From JBCCTX01 sp964468435 (GTDB taxonomy: Bacteria > Bacteroidota > Bacteroidia > J057): a DNA stretch of 64,000 nucleotides. Positions 16,101 to 24,625 of this stretch are shown in pieces (position 1 is the stretch's first letter; every line of letters starts with the position of its first letter). Where the stretch lies: the NCBI GenBank assembly GCA_964468435.1, contig CAYXVE010000022.1, positions 1 through 64,000 of the forward strand, in the 5' to 3' direction. The position numbers and the translations under genes are program-made. The notes under the pieces were generated by a model that was not told where the DNA came from, made no database searches, and saw only the letters and a program-made list of their open reading frames with translations.

Positions 16101-17468
16101 TTATGATTGAGTTGTCCTAAAGTTCCATTCGTATATCATCCATCCAAATACAGCAAAGTATTCTATCACTGTAAGCCACAAGTTCTCCTCATAGAATGTG
16201 TTGCGATAGGTGAAGTATGAGAGAAGTATCGTCAGTGTCCAGATGATAGGAAACCGGTACGTAGTCAGACAACTCAACACCAACAGCGTAGTAATATACC
16301 AGGGATGTACAATAGAAGCCAATGTAAAATACAAGGTAAGTACAAATATCATCGACCGGGGTAGGTTTTTCCAGTTGGGAGAGCGTTCGAGTAGCGCAAT
16401 AAGCCATACGCCCAAAAAAACTGCCAGGGCCAGATATTTTCCTACAATAGCGATCACATTATATCCCCTTATCTGGTATCCTACCCATCGTATCAAATAG
16501 TATATACTTGCATTAAATTCAAAAGACTGGAAATAAAGTCCAATACTATCTCCCATGTTGAGAAAGGTCTCTTGATCCATCAGGGGAACAAACAATATTA
16601 AGTTGAGTACCAGAGCTATCGACGAAAATAAGATCGTTTGCCAAAAGCCCATTCTTCTGATGAGTAATGGGAGGAAAATGACGGGAATAAGTTTGCTGGC
16701 AATGGAGAATCCAAATGCAATGGAAGCCATAAGCCAATTACTAGATACTAATCCATATAAGCTCAATAACAGGAAAAAAATAAGCAGTGCTTCGAAATGT
16801 AGATTTCCACACAGTTCGACAATGACGAGGGGATTCAATGCATATAAAGTAAGCCATGCTTGGGGTAATGAAAGCTTGGATAACAGTCGTGGCAAGAGCA
16901 AAAGTGTACCGGTTTCAGCCAGTAAAAGTATGATTTTCATCCCCAATACCTGCATTTGAGCATTTCTGGGAGAAAGATAAGCAGTCAACCAAAAAATGAA
17001 TTGGTTAAGTGGTGGATATATCGTGTAGTACTCAGGTGAATTTAAGGACTCATACAAAGATTGATCAAGCCCAAGGCTCTGAGCGAGTAAGGGATCTTCC
17101 ATATATTCAGAAGGAAGTCGTGTAAAGGGATTTACACCACGTGCCAGCAGTCTTCCGTCCCATATAAAGCGGAAATAATCGTCTGATAGCTCGGGTAGAC
17201 TTCCTATAGCAATGATTCTGAATAATACACCCAGGACGATAATGAGCGGTATATATTCGAGTGTTGAACCATACAGGGCATTCTTGCTTTCAGACTGCCG
17301 AAGCGAAGGGAGAATGTAGGTATAGGTTAAGGAAAAATAGATGGCAAACAACCCTGTAAACAGTAAATAGACCTGAAGAAATTGCTCTCTAGAGGTCGCA
17401 TACAATAATGCGATATACAGTACGATAAAACCAAGTACAGCGGCAACTATGCGAAAATATCTCAGCAT
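16101..17468 (-). CDS. multi-pass GT-C glycosyltransferase, probable polyprenol-phosphate-mannose-dependent mannosyltransferase
   Basis: 455 residues with about 12 hydrophobic helices. The first large loop carries LSDDYFRFIWDGRLLARGVNPF; the acidic pair at DDYFR and the WDGRxxxxGxNPF block are characteristic of GT-C enzymes of the MptA/MptB/GT87 kind, where the acidic residue is catalytic. The block LNPLVIVELCGNLHFEALL agrees with this group. These enzymes move mannose or another hexose from a polyprenyl-phosphate donor to an acceptor outside the membrane. Acceptor unknown. It stands 26 bases downstream of the PhoD gene's 3' neighbour region, transcribed in the same direction as the gene at 17497. 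Confidence 0.72.
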   Translation of the reverse strand: MLRYFRIVAAVLGFIVLYIALLYATSREQFLQVYLLFTGLFAIYFSLTYTYILPSLRQSESKNALYGSTLEYIPLIIVLGVLFRIIAIGSLPELSDDYFRFIWDGRLLARGVNPFTRLPSEYMEDPLLAQSLGLDQSLYESLNSPEYYTIYPPLNQFIFWLTAYLSPRNAQMQVLGMKIILLLAETGTLLLLPRLLSKLSLPQAWLTLYALNPLVIVELCGNLHFEALLIFFLLLSLYGLVSSNWLMASIAFGFSIASKLIPVIFLPLLIRRMGFWQTILFSSIALVLNLILFVPLMDQETFLNMGDSIGLYFQSFEFNASIYYLIRWVGYQIRGYNVIAIVGKYLALAVFLGVWLIALLERSPNWKNLPRSMIFVLTLYFTLASIVHPWYITTLLVLSCLTTYRFPIIWTLTILLSYFTYRNTFYEENLWLTVIEYFAVFGWMIYEWNFRTTQS

Positions 17469-17496
17469 ATGCCATGTTATATTTTAGTAATAGAGA

Positions 17497-18825
17497 TTAT
17501 TGGGCCTGAATCTCATAGGCAAATAATTCTTTCCCCTCAACATCATGCAGGCTAAGTTTTAATGTACGTTCTTCTCTCGGACCACTTATGTTCATCAACC
17601 CAAAATTTCTGACTCCTACATGCGAACCTTCTATCCTAAGTGAGTTAGGTTCATCTGAAGCATCGTGAGAACCTGAAGTAAGCGGAGATGCCGTAAAGTC
17701 GTATATGACGATATCGTCTTTCTCATAACGGGAGAGTTCAGAGTGATGGCGATCTCCGGTCAAAAAGATCACATTGGGTATTTCTTCTTTTACAATGGTT
17801 TGTAAAAGATGCATTCGCTCCTCTGGTGCAATATTAGCATAGGTTTCAAAATCGGCCACATCATTGAGTACCTGTCCTCCTATGCACACAAACTTGAACG
17901 TAGCTTGAGAGCTTACAAGGGCATCAGTTAACCATTTTAGTTGTTTCTGGCCAAGAATTGTCCGGGTCTCAGTTCGTTTGTTGTTGGGAGAGCGATAATA
18001 TCTGTCGTCCAGCAGAAAAAATTGGGCATCGCCCCATTCGAAGGTACAGGTAATTCCGCCTTGGTCTTCATCAACAACACTGGGATTACCCCAGAAATAA
18101 GAAAAAATTTCTTTGACGGTTTCTTTACGACCGTAACTATTATCACTGTTATTGGGGCCATAGTCATGATCATCCCAGATGGCGTAGTTGGAACTACTCG
18201 CCAGCAAAGGCTGCATCTCAGGCAAAGAACGCGTATGTGTATATCTGTGAATTATTCCAGTACGGCTATACCAGTCAGCCTCTCTCAGATAGATATTATC
18301 TCCCAGCCACAACATGAGATCTGGCTGGACAGCATGAATGGCATCAAAAATTTCGTATTTATCACCATAGGGCTTTCCTGGCCGGTCGTAGATAGAGTCG
18401 TTGATAAATGCACAACTGCCCATTGCAATAGTCATTTCTGGAGGATCGGTACGGTACTGCCATAGGGGAGGAGTCTTAAATTGTGTGGGATAAGAAAGCG
18501 CTACAGGTTGATCATCAATGTAGAGTGTATAGGTGTAAATGGTACCTGGCTCCACTTGGTCTGCGATTACCTTAGCCGTATATGCTTTGTTTTTTTCAGT
18601 GATAACGCTGGCAGTAGTATATTCTTTATCTGGTTCTGTCTGAGAGGCATACCTGAAATAGACCTTTGCAGATTCATGAGTCTGAACCCAAAGGAGTGCT
18701 TCTCTCATTTCCGTATATCCAACCATAGGTCCGGATTGTAATTTTTCTGTGGGCTGGGAATACAGTACGCTATAGAATAATCCCAAAAGGATATAAAGTT
18801 GTCTGAATACTGAGATTTTAAACAT
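17497..18825 (-). CDS. phoD: alkaline phosphatase D (PhoD)-like metallophosphatase
   Basis: 442 residues with an N-terminal signal peptide (FRQLYILLGLFYSVLYS). An N-terminal fibronectin-like domain (GPMVGYTEMREALLWVQT...VYFRY) is followed by the PhoD catalytic domain: MGSCAF, LWLGDNIYLRE, YAIWDDHDYGPNNSD and VIFLTGDRHHSEL, which hold the metal-binding Asp, His and Asn residues. PhoD enzymes are Ca/Fe-dependent phosphodi- and monoesterases working outside the cytoplasm. The closing part DFTASPLTSGSH is also typical. It likely shares a transcript with the mannosyltransferase-like gene 28 bases downstream. The symbol is a family-level label. Confidence 0.9.
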   Translation of the reverse strand: MFKISVFRQLYILLGLFYSVLYSQPTEKLQSGPMVGYTEMREALLWVQTHESAKVYFRYASQTEPDKEYTTASVITEKNKAYTAKVIADQVEPGTIYTYTLYIDDQPVALSYPTQFKTPPLWQYRTDPPEMTIAMGSCAFINDSIYDRPGKPYGDKYEIFDAIHAVQPDLMLWLGDNIYLREADWYSRTGIIHRYTHTRSLPEMQPLLASSSNYAIWDDHDYGPNNSDNSYGRKETVKEIFSYFWGNPSVVDEDQGGITCTFEWGDAQFFLLDDRYYRSPNNKRTETRTILGQKQLKWLTDALVSSQATFKFVCIGGQVLNDVADFETYANIAPEERMHLLQTIVKEEIPNVIFLTGDRHHSELSRYEKDDIVIYDFTASPLTSGSHDASDEPNSLRIEGSHVGVRNFGLMNISGPREERTLKLSLHDVEGKELFAYEIQAQ

Positions 18826-19191
18826 AAGAAGTGAAGGTTTAGGTGTCTTTGAAGCTTCTCAAAAGTACTACATTTTTCTATTTTTTCCTGCATGCATCTT
18901 ACAAATATATTGAATAGAAGTCAGAAGGTTTTTGATGCGAATTTAAAACAGCACAAAGATGGAATGATAGAGATAAATAATAATTTTTTGTGGATATTTT
19001 ATTTTTTTGACTACGTAATAGTGCTATAAGGCACTATGATAGTAATTTGTTGTTTATCAATAATTAGATAAAAGTATTTAGTATTGTTATGAATAAAATA
19101 AATTAATAAATTTGCGACATATGTAATAAATAAAAGAATGGGACTGGAAAACATCATATAACCATAATTCCTGAAATCTCTGAAAAAGCAT
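18826..19191. other. AT-rich divergent intergenic region, 366 bases
   Basis: Lies between the phoD-like gene (-) and the large secreted protein gene (+). No gene is present. It is very AT-rich (18960-19130) and contains the promoter candidate listed at 19084-19114. Confidence 0.5.
19084..19114 (+). promoter_or_regulatory. candidate Bacteroidota promoter for the T9SS cargo gene
   Basis: TAAATTTG at 19107-19114 matches the -7 consensus TAnnTTTG; TTG at 19084-19086 lies 20 bases upstream as the -33 element. Transcription would begin near 19121, about 70 bases before the start codon. Confidence 0.5.
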
Positions 19192-22100
19192 ATGAAATTT
19201 GATTTTTACTCCAAGTACAATAAGCTCATCCAATTGCTTATGTTCTTGCTCTTAATGACCGGAACTTATTATCAAGTGCATCCTAATATTCTCTATGTGA
19301 ATGCACTAGATATTACCTGTAATAATCTTGCCCCTTGCTATTCCAAGATACAGTTAGCCCTTGAAGCTGCTTCGCCTGGAGATACCATTTTGATCCAAAA
19401 TGGTACATATTATCCCACAGGTATGGATGCTATTGAGGTATCCAAACCTGTTACTTTATTGGGAGAATCAGAAGGTGGGGTTATCATTAACGCCAGTAAT
19501 TTACTCAAATTGGGTATTTATATTACTTCCAATAGTGTGACATTAAAAAACTTCACCATAGAGCAGTCTCCTGCTTTCGGTGTAGTTAATAAAAGTGGGG
19601 TCGGAGATGGGCTGACCATAGAAAATGTTTCATCGAATAATAATTCAAAAAGCGGAATCGGTATTAGAAATTTAACAGGTGCTATTTTCCGCAATATTAC
19701 ACTCACGAACAATCAGGGAAATGGACTCTCCATGACCTCTGTACAGAATGTACTGGTAGAGGGTATCAACACCTCTGGAAATCAATTCCAGATGATCAAC
19801 GGGTTCACCGCAGCAATTGGGATCTTCTCTACCAATGACGGGATCACTTCCAATGTAACTGTGACAGGATCTTTTATCATAGATGAACCCGTAGGTATCT
19901 ATGTTGAGCCTGGTCCGCTATCGGGCAACTATTTAATTAATCCTCCGCTGGTTATAAACCAGATTACCATTTCCGATTCTTTAATCGCAGCCGTTGGAGT
20001 AGATGTAGATATCGTGCCTAATGCTGCACAAACTGATGTATTCTTTGGAACAATTGCTGGTGCTGATGCAATTTATTATTTCAAAGATCTGCAAACTGCT
20101 AGTGAAAGTGCATCTGCCGCGGCTAGATTAAACTATGATGTAGGTCCCGGCAATGCCACACCAGCTACTAATGGAATCCTTGAACCGTATTTGTTTTTGT
20201 ATGATTTAGAAAATGATAAGCTCTTGTACCTGCCCATTATAACAGAAGACCCTGAAGATGTGCTGTATGGTTGTGTAGGTGATGTTGCGTTCACAGCAGC
20301 CGTCGATCCAAGATCTACAGATCCAACGGGCTTTTGGGAAGCTAGCAATGATAATGGCCTCACATGGAACACACTTGCAGAAGGAAATGTGTACGCCGGT
20401 GTTGATTCTACAACACTTACGGTAGATTCTGTCTTTTTGGAGTTGGATGGAATATATTATCGCTATATTTCTCAGAATGATTACGGAGCAGATACATCTG
20501 CTGCAGCCGTGCTCACTGTACCCGAAGCATGTTTCCTCTGCCAAAATGAACCTACCATACATTGTCCGGTCAATACGACTGTGCTTTGTACGACAGACAA
20601 CTTTCAAAATGTGATAGACCCTCAGAATATAGGTAGCGCTACGGCTGAAAGCAACTGTCAGGATGTCGAGATTGATACAATCTACTACAGTGATCAGGAT
20701 CACAGAACACAACCATGTCTCACTGGAGATATCATCAGGACCTGGTATGCGATTGACGCAGCAGGTAATATGGATTCGTGCACTCAAACAATTACTGTCA
20801 TTGATACGCTAGCACCAGTATTAACTGTATTAGGCGGAGATCCTTTACCAGAGGATACAGTATATGAGGCATGTAAACCGGTCATACCCGGTCCTCCCCA
20901 GGTCATTGCCACTGATAATTGTGGAGCGGTTGATCCTGTTTCTTATCAGGCTGATACGGTTCAAAGTGATTGTGAAGAGAACTATACAATATACAGATCA
21001 TGGTCTGCGACTGATGCATGTGGGAACACAGAGACCTACACCCAGGAAATACGGGTGGTCTGCGAGCCAGAAGTGCAGGTTTGCGAATTGATCAACTGGT
21101 CTACTGAACCTAATCCCTTCAATCATGGAATATATTTATTTCAATCCCCACTTGATCCAGATATAGACATGGGTATAGATACAGAAGCTCAGCGCTTCGT
21201 TTGGGATACGAGCGACCCCAATCACCTTCCTCAACTCCTTACTCTTCCCGGCGGTGATACAGCAGTAGCGACGGGTATTGTCCAAAGCAGACTGGATGTA
21301 AACGCCAAATTCGAAGTGATGCTCATCTTTGTAAATCCCATTAGTGGTACTGATTTTACGGGCGAATTTGTGGCGGATAATCCACAAGCACTGGCTGTCG
21401 CACAAGAAAATGTTGATGACTGGACATTATGGCGCTTGAGCGACAAGAGTAAATTGATTGGTAAGGGAAATATACAAGGTACGCTACACTTGTCTCATTC
21501 ACCTGCTGATTTTACCAAACTTGCGCAGGTAGGTGTTGGTGGTAATGCGAAAGATGGAGATTTCGGTATCGCTTCATGGTTCCACTTCGAAGGCGAACTG
21601 ATCTATGATGGAAACAACGTTTCACTCAATTCTCAGGGAGATATTAACGCTGATATCGCATCATGTGATACAATATGCCGGTATGAGTTACCCACTGTTG
21701 TCAGCCAACTTGACGGTAATTTATCATCCGATAATCTGATCCAGTTATCCTGGGGTACCTACATGGAAGGCCCCAACGAGATCATCGTCGAAAAATCACT
21801 GGATGGCCAGTTATTTACTCAGGTGGACACTATACACGGAAACAACAATAATATTTCGCTCGAAAACAGTTCCTATTTTGATACAGATATAGCTGGATCT
21901 GATGTTCTTTACTACAGGCTGAAGGTATACCGCCCGGATGGTAGTGTAGTTTACACCAATGTAGTAGCTGTATACGTAGGTGATCCCGGAAAACACTTTT
22001 ATGAGGTATATCCCAATCCAGTTGAGGACCAAATATATGTCAGGGCAATCAATCCGGTTGAAGGATTGCATCACTTCCGCATCATCGATTCCAGAGGTAG

Positions 22101-22239
22101 GGTGGTAAGGCATGGCAGACTGGATGTTGATTATGTTTACAGGATAGATGTATTAGACCTGAATGCGGGATTTTACTTCTTCCAGGTGATCAGGCCCGAT
22201 GGAGCGTATCTGATAAAGCGCTTATCTGTAGAATATTGA
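19192..22239 (+). CDS. large secreted beta-helix protein with HYR-like domains and type IX sorting domain
   Basis: 1015 residues. Signal peptide at 1-35. Residues about 40-290 form a right-handed parallel beta-helix (pectate-lyase-like; ISVTLKN, GLTIENVSSNNNSKSG and similar turns). A domain at about 355-445 looks Ig-like (GDVAFTAAVD...YYRYISQNDYGADTS). Residues about 456-635 hold two HYR/SprB-like units with DNCG and DACGNTETY blocks and paired Cys. Residues about 640-850 are a separate domain of unknown family. Residues about 935-1015 are a T9SS type A sorting domain (YEVYPNPVEDQIYV, then LNAGFYFFQV, ending IKRLSVEY). It is exported by the gliding-type T9SS and is likely surface-attached. 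Ligand or substrate unknown. A strong hairpin terminator follows. Confidence 0.88.
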   Translation: MKFDFYSKYNKLIQLLMFLLLMTGTYYQVHPNILYVNALDITCNNLAPCYSKIQLALEAASPGDTILIQNGTYYPTGMDAIEVSKPVTLLGESEGGVIINASNLLKLGIYITSNSVTLKNFTIEQSPAFGVVNKSGVGDGLTIENVSSNNNSKSGIGIRNLTGAIFRNITLTNNQGNGLSMTSVQNVLVEGINTSGNQFQMINGFTAAIGIFSTNDGITSNVTVTGSFIIDEPVGIYVEPGPLSGNYLINPPLVINQITISDSLIAAVGVDVDIVPNAAQTDVFFGTIAGADAIYYFKDLQTASESASAAARLNYDVGPGNATPATNGILEPYLFLYDLENDKLLYLPIITEDPEDVLYGCVGDVAFTAAVDPRSTDPTGFWEASNDNGLTWNTLAEGNVYAGVDSTTLTVDSVFLELDGIYYRYISQNDYGADTSAAAVLTVPEACFLCQNEPTIHCPVNTTVLCTTDNFQNVIDPQNIGSATAESNCQDVEIDTIYYSDQDHRTQPCLTGDIIRTWYAIDAAGNMDSCTQTITVIDTLAPVLTVLGGDPLPEDTVYEACKPVIPGPPQVIATDNCGAVDPVSYQADTVQSDCEENYTIYRSWSATDACGNTETYTQEIRVVCEPEVQVCELINWSTEPNPFNHGIYLFQSPLDPDIDMGIDTEAQRFVWDTSDPNHLPQLLTLPGGDTAVATGIVQSRLDVNAKFEVMLIFVNPISGTDFTGEFVADNPQALAVAQENVDDWTLWRLSDKSKLIGKGNIQGTLHLSHSPADFTKLAQVGVGGNAKDGDFGIASWFHFEGELIYDGNNVSLNSQGDINADIASCDTICRYELPTVVSQLDGNLSSDNLIQLSWGTYMEGPNEIIVEKSLDGQLFTQVDTIHGNNNNISLENSSYFDTDIAGSDVLYYRLKVYRPDGSVVYTNVVAVYVGDPGKHFYEVYPNPVEDQIYVRAINPVEGLHHFRIIDSRGRVVRHGRLDVDYVYRIDVLDLNAGFYFFQVIRPDGAYLIKRLSVEY

Positions 22240-22274
22240 TACAATAGAATCATAATATTGGGTTTATTTGGTGA

Positions 22275-22310
22275 GAGGATGTCTCGTATGTAGACATCCT
22301 CCCTCTTTTT
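22275..22310 (+). terminator. rho-independent terminator after the T9SS cargo gene
   Basis: GAGGATGTCT (22275-22284) and AGACATCCTC (22292-22301) form a perfect 10-bp stem with a 7-base loop, followed by CCTCTTTTT. It lies 36 bases after the stop codon. Confidence 0.85.
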
Positions 22311-22350
22311 GCAGGAATGACATGCAGGTATGTATATAGATTTAGAAGAA

Positions 22351-23412
22351 TTAATTCTGGTGTTTCTTTGGTTGTAAGTTTATGTGAGTTCGCCAAAGTG
22401 CGATACTAGATCCGGGTATCACGAGCAAAGATAGTGGTACTAGAAAAAGACGTGTCTCTCTTGCTACAGCAAAGCTCAGATGAAGAATGACCCAGGCGGG
22501 TATGAGCATCCAGGACCAGGCTTTTATGGTTGAAGGCCATTTGCGAAAAGTGAATATGGCTATTACAGGCAAAAGGGTAAATGATCTCAAAAGTTGAATA
22601 TAAGTTGTGGGTTGACTGATATTCCAAAGGAGATAATCAGAAAAGTGCACATTACCATAAACACTTCTGGGACTGGGATAACCAAAATAGTATCTCAGAC
22701 CCACAAAAATAGCTACATAGCATGCTACACTTATTAGAAAGGGAGATAGCCTGGAAAGATAAAACACAGTATGCTGTCGCTTTATCGAAAACAGATTAAT
22801 ATCACTCCCTGTATTCATCACAATATACAACCCCAGCATCAAGGGAATAAATCCACTACTCTCCCGGTTGAAAGCAGCCAGTATGGTTAGAGGTATGATA
22901 TATACATATCGATCATGCATAATCAGCCAACCTGCCCATAAATAAAAGATCACCTCTATGTAGATATCTAGGGACAGACCTGCACTAAACTGTGCAGGGT
23001 ACATGACAAATGCCAGTAGCCATATTCCAGCAAGACGTAAAAAAGGATGTTCTAGCCCTATGGCCTGGTAGTACCTGTCTGCTGCCCAGAATACTGTATA
23101 CAATACGATCCACTTTAGAACAATATAAGGGAGATGTTGAGATAAGTTGACGTCTAGCTGAGGGATATCAATTTCTGCAATATATTGAGGCAGTGAAATG
23201 ATCCTGAATAGCTGTATGAATCCTTCGAGGAGGTAGGTTGATAGAATTCTGTACTGCCATGGGTTGTAATAGTAAGCCTCTTGCTTCAACATGTCCTGAT
23301 GTCTGGATACTACCAGCTCAAATCCTGCCCGGTAGGGATCCAATAATTGCTCAGCTAATACATAAGCACTTAATAGGAAAAAGATCAGATACCAAAAAAA
23401 ACGGGAACCCAT
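22351..23412 (-). CDS. unknown multi-pass membrane protein (possible GT-C-like)
   Basis: 353 residues from the ATG at 23412 (a start at 23427 would lie inside the promoter candidate). About nine hydrophobic segments; the first large loop contains YYNPWQYRILSTYLLEGF, and a later loop FNRESSGFIPLMLG with an Asn-Arg-Glu block seen in some bacteroidete membrane families. The layout (long first periplasmic loop, many helices) resembles GT-C glycosyltransferases, but I see no acidic catalytic pair, so the function stays open. It is divergent from rpsL, with a 300-base shared upstream region. Confidence 0.6.
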   Translation of the reverse strand: MGSRFFWYLIFFLLSAYVLAEQLLDPYRAGFELVVSRHQDMLKQEAYYYNPWQYRILSTYLLEGFIQLFRIISLPQYIAEIDIPQLDVNLSQHLPYIVLKWIVLYTVFWAADRYYQAIGLEHPFLRLAGIWLLAFVMYPAQFSAGLSLDIYIEVIFYLWAGWLIMHDRYVYIIPLTILAAFNRESSGFIPLMLGLYIVMNTGSDINLFSIKRQHTVFYLSRLSPFLISVACYVAIFVGLRYYFGYPSPRSVYGNVHFSDYLLWNISQPTTYIQLLRSFTLLPVIAIFTFRKWPSTIKAWSWMLIPAWVILHLSFAVARETRLFLVPLSLLVIPGSSIALWRTHINLQPKKHQN

Positions 23413-23424
23413 AGTAATTATATT

Positions 23425-23452
23425 CAAAGGTAATTTGGAATTAATAGATCAA
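23425..23452 (-). promoter_or_regulatory. candidate promoter for the membrane protein gene at 22351
   Basis: On the - strand TACCTTTG (23432-23425) matches TAnnTTTG and TTG (23452-23450) lies 17 bases upstream. Transcription would begin close to 23417, only a few bases before the ATG at 23412, implying a nearly leaderless mRNA. Confidence 0.4.
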
Positions 23453-23728
23453 TTATGCAATTTTGCAATTCAATTTGCGAGAAACACATCTAATAATAGA
23501 TGAAAACTCGTTTTCAGGCTTCATAACGTTAATGAAGTCTTGGAATAAACTTCCGCTTTCAGGCTATGTCTGACTTTTGATTCAGGTATCCAGAGAGGAA
23601 GGGTTCAGTGTTACAACTGAAATGGTTCAATTTTGAGTAAGTTCTCAATTGTTCCTCCTACCTCCTAGTGTTTAGCCTGACTTTTATTATGTATTACTCA
23701 GCTCCTTAGTAGGGAATTTTGTATTAAT
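23428..23728. other. upstream region of the ribosomal supercluster, 301 bases
   Basis: No gene present. Near-palindromes lie at 23519-23539 (CTTCATAACGTTAATGAAG) and at 23629-23657 (CAATTTTGAG...CTCAATTG), and TTCAGGCT occurs twice (23514-, 23559-). Such structures upstream of rpsL could serve autoregulation by a ribosomal protein (in Escherichia coli, S7 regulates the str operon), but no family of leader is recognised and the main promoter is not clear. Confidence 0.35.
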
Positions 23729-24103
23729 ATGCCAACTATTCAACAGCTAATTAAAAAGGGTAGAAGTACCAAAGCAGAGAAAAGCAAGTCGCCTGCCTTA
23801 GAGCACTCTCCACAGCGCAGGGGGGTTTGTTTGAGGGTATACACCACCACTCCCAAAAAGCCTAATTCGGCTTTGAGAAAAGTGGCTCGTGTGCGTTTGA
23901 CCAATGGTAAAGAGGTGAACGCTTATATTGGTGGTGAGGGGCATAATCTTCAAGAGCATTCGATTGTACTGGTTCGTGGCGGTAGGGTAAAAGACCTTCC
24001 CGGAGTAAGGTATCATATTGTACGGGGAGCGTTGGATACGGCAGGAGTTGAAGACAGAAGACAAGGTAGATCTAAATATGGATCCAAGCGTCCCAAAAAA
24101 TAA
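23729..24103 (+). CDS. rpsL: 30S ribosomal protein S12
   Basis: 124 residues, full length. S12 lies at the decoding centre. The hallmark block TTTPKKPNSALRK is intact with Lys43 (the position equivalent to the streptomycin-resistance lysine), as is GGRVKDLPGVRYH, so no resistance changes are visible. It is first in the supercluster; rpsG follows after 19 bases. Confidence 0.98.
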   Translation: MPTIQQLIKKGRSTKAEKSKSPALEHSPQRRGVCLRVYTTTPKKPNSALRKVARVRLTNGKEVNAYIGGEGHNLQEHSIVLVRGGRVKDLPGVRYHIVRGALDTAGVEDRRQGRSKYGSKRPKK

Positions 24104-24122
24104 TCTCATAATAAATTAGAAA

Positions 24123-24590
24123 ATGAGAAAGACAAGAGCGAAAAACAGGATATCTATTCCTGACCCAAGATTCAAGGAGCAATTGGTAACCAGGTTTGTC
24201 AACAACCTAATGGTTGATGGGAAAAAGAGTACTGCCTATAGAATTTTTTACAATGCTATAGATCTGATTGAAAAACGTACCAATGAAAATGGCTTAGAGG
24301 TGTTTAAGACAGCATTGAATAATATAATGCCTGCTGTTGAAGTAAAAAGCCGTAGAGTGGGGGGTGCCACATTTCAGGTTCCAACTGAAGTAAGCCCTAG
24401 TAGAAAGCTATCCCTCGGGATGAAGTGGCTGATACGCTATTCCCGGTCACGCAATGGAAGAACCATGGAAGATAAGCTTGCTTCTGAGATCATTGCTGCT
24501 TCAAAAGGAGAAGGTGCAGCTGTCAAAAAGCGTGAAGATACTCACCGTATGGCCGAAGCAAACAAGGCGTTTTCTCACTTTAAGTTTTAA
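24123..24590 (+). CDS. rpsG: 30S ribosomal protein S7
   Basis: 155 residues. S7 nucleates assembly of the 30S head on the 3' domain of 16S rRNA. Visible hallmarks: MVDGKKSTAYRIFYNA, ALNNIMPAVEVKSRRVGGATFQVP (two blocks) and the C-terminal RMAEANKAFSHFKF. Between rpsL and fusA, as in nearly all bacteria. Confidence 0.98.
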   Translation: MRKTRAKNRISIPDPRFKEQLVTRFVNNLMVDGKKSTAYRIFYNAIDLIEKRTNENGLEVFKTALNNIMPAVEVKSRRVGGATFQVPTEVSPSRKLSLGMKWLIRYSRSRNGRTMEDKLASEIIAASKGEGAAVKKREDTHRMAEANKAFSHFKF

Positions 24591-24625
24591 TATAATTAGT
24601 TCATACAAAACTTTATTTTTCAAAA

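Noticed and set aside
20206..20787. 193-residue open frame on the - strand inside the T9SS cargo gene
   Set aside because: Cys- and Ile-rich nonsense composition opposite a clear beta-helix/HYR protein.
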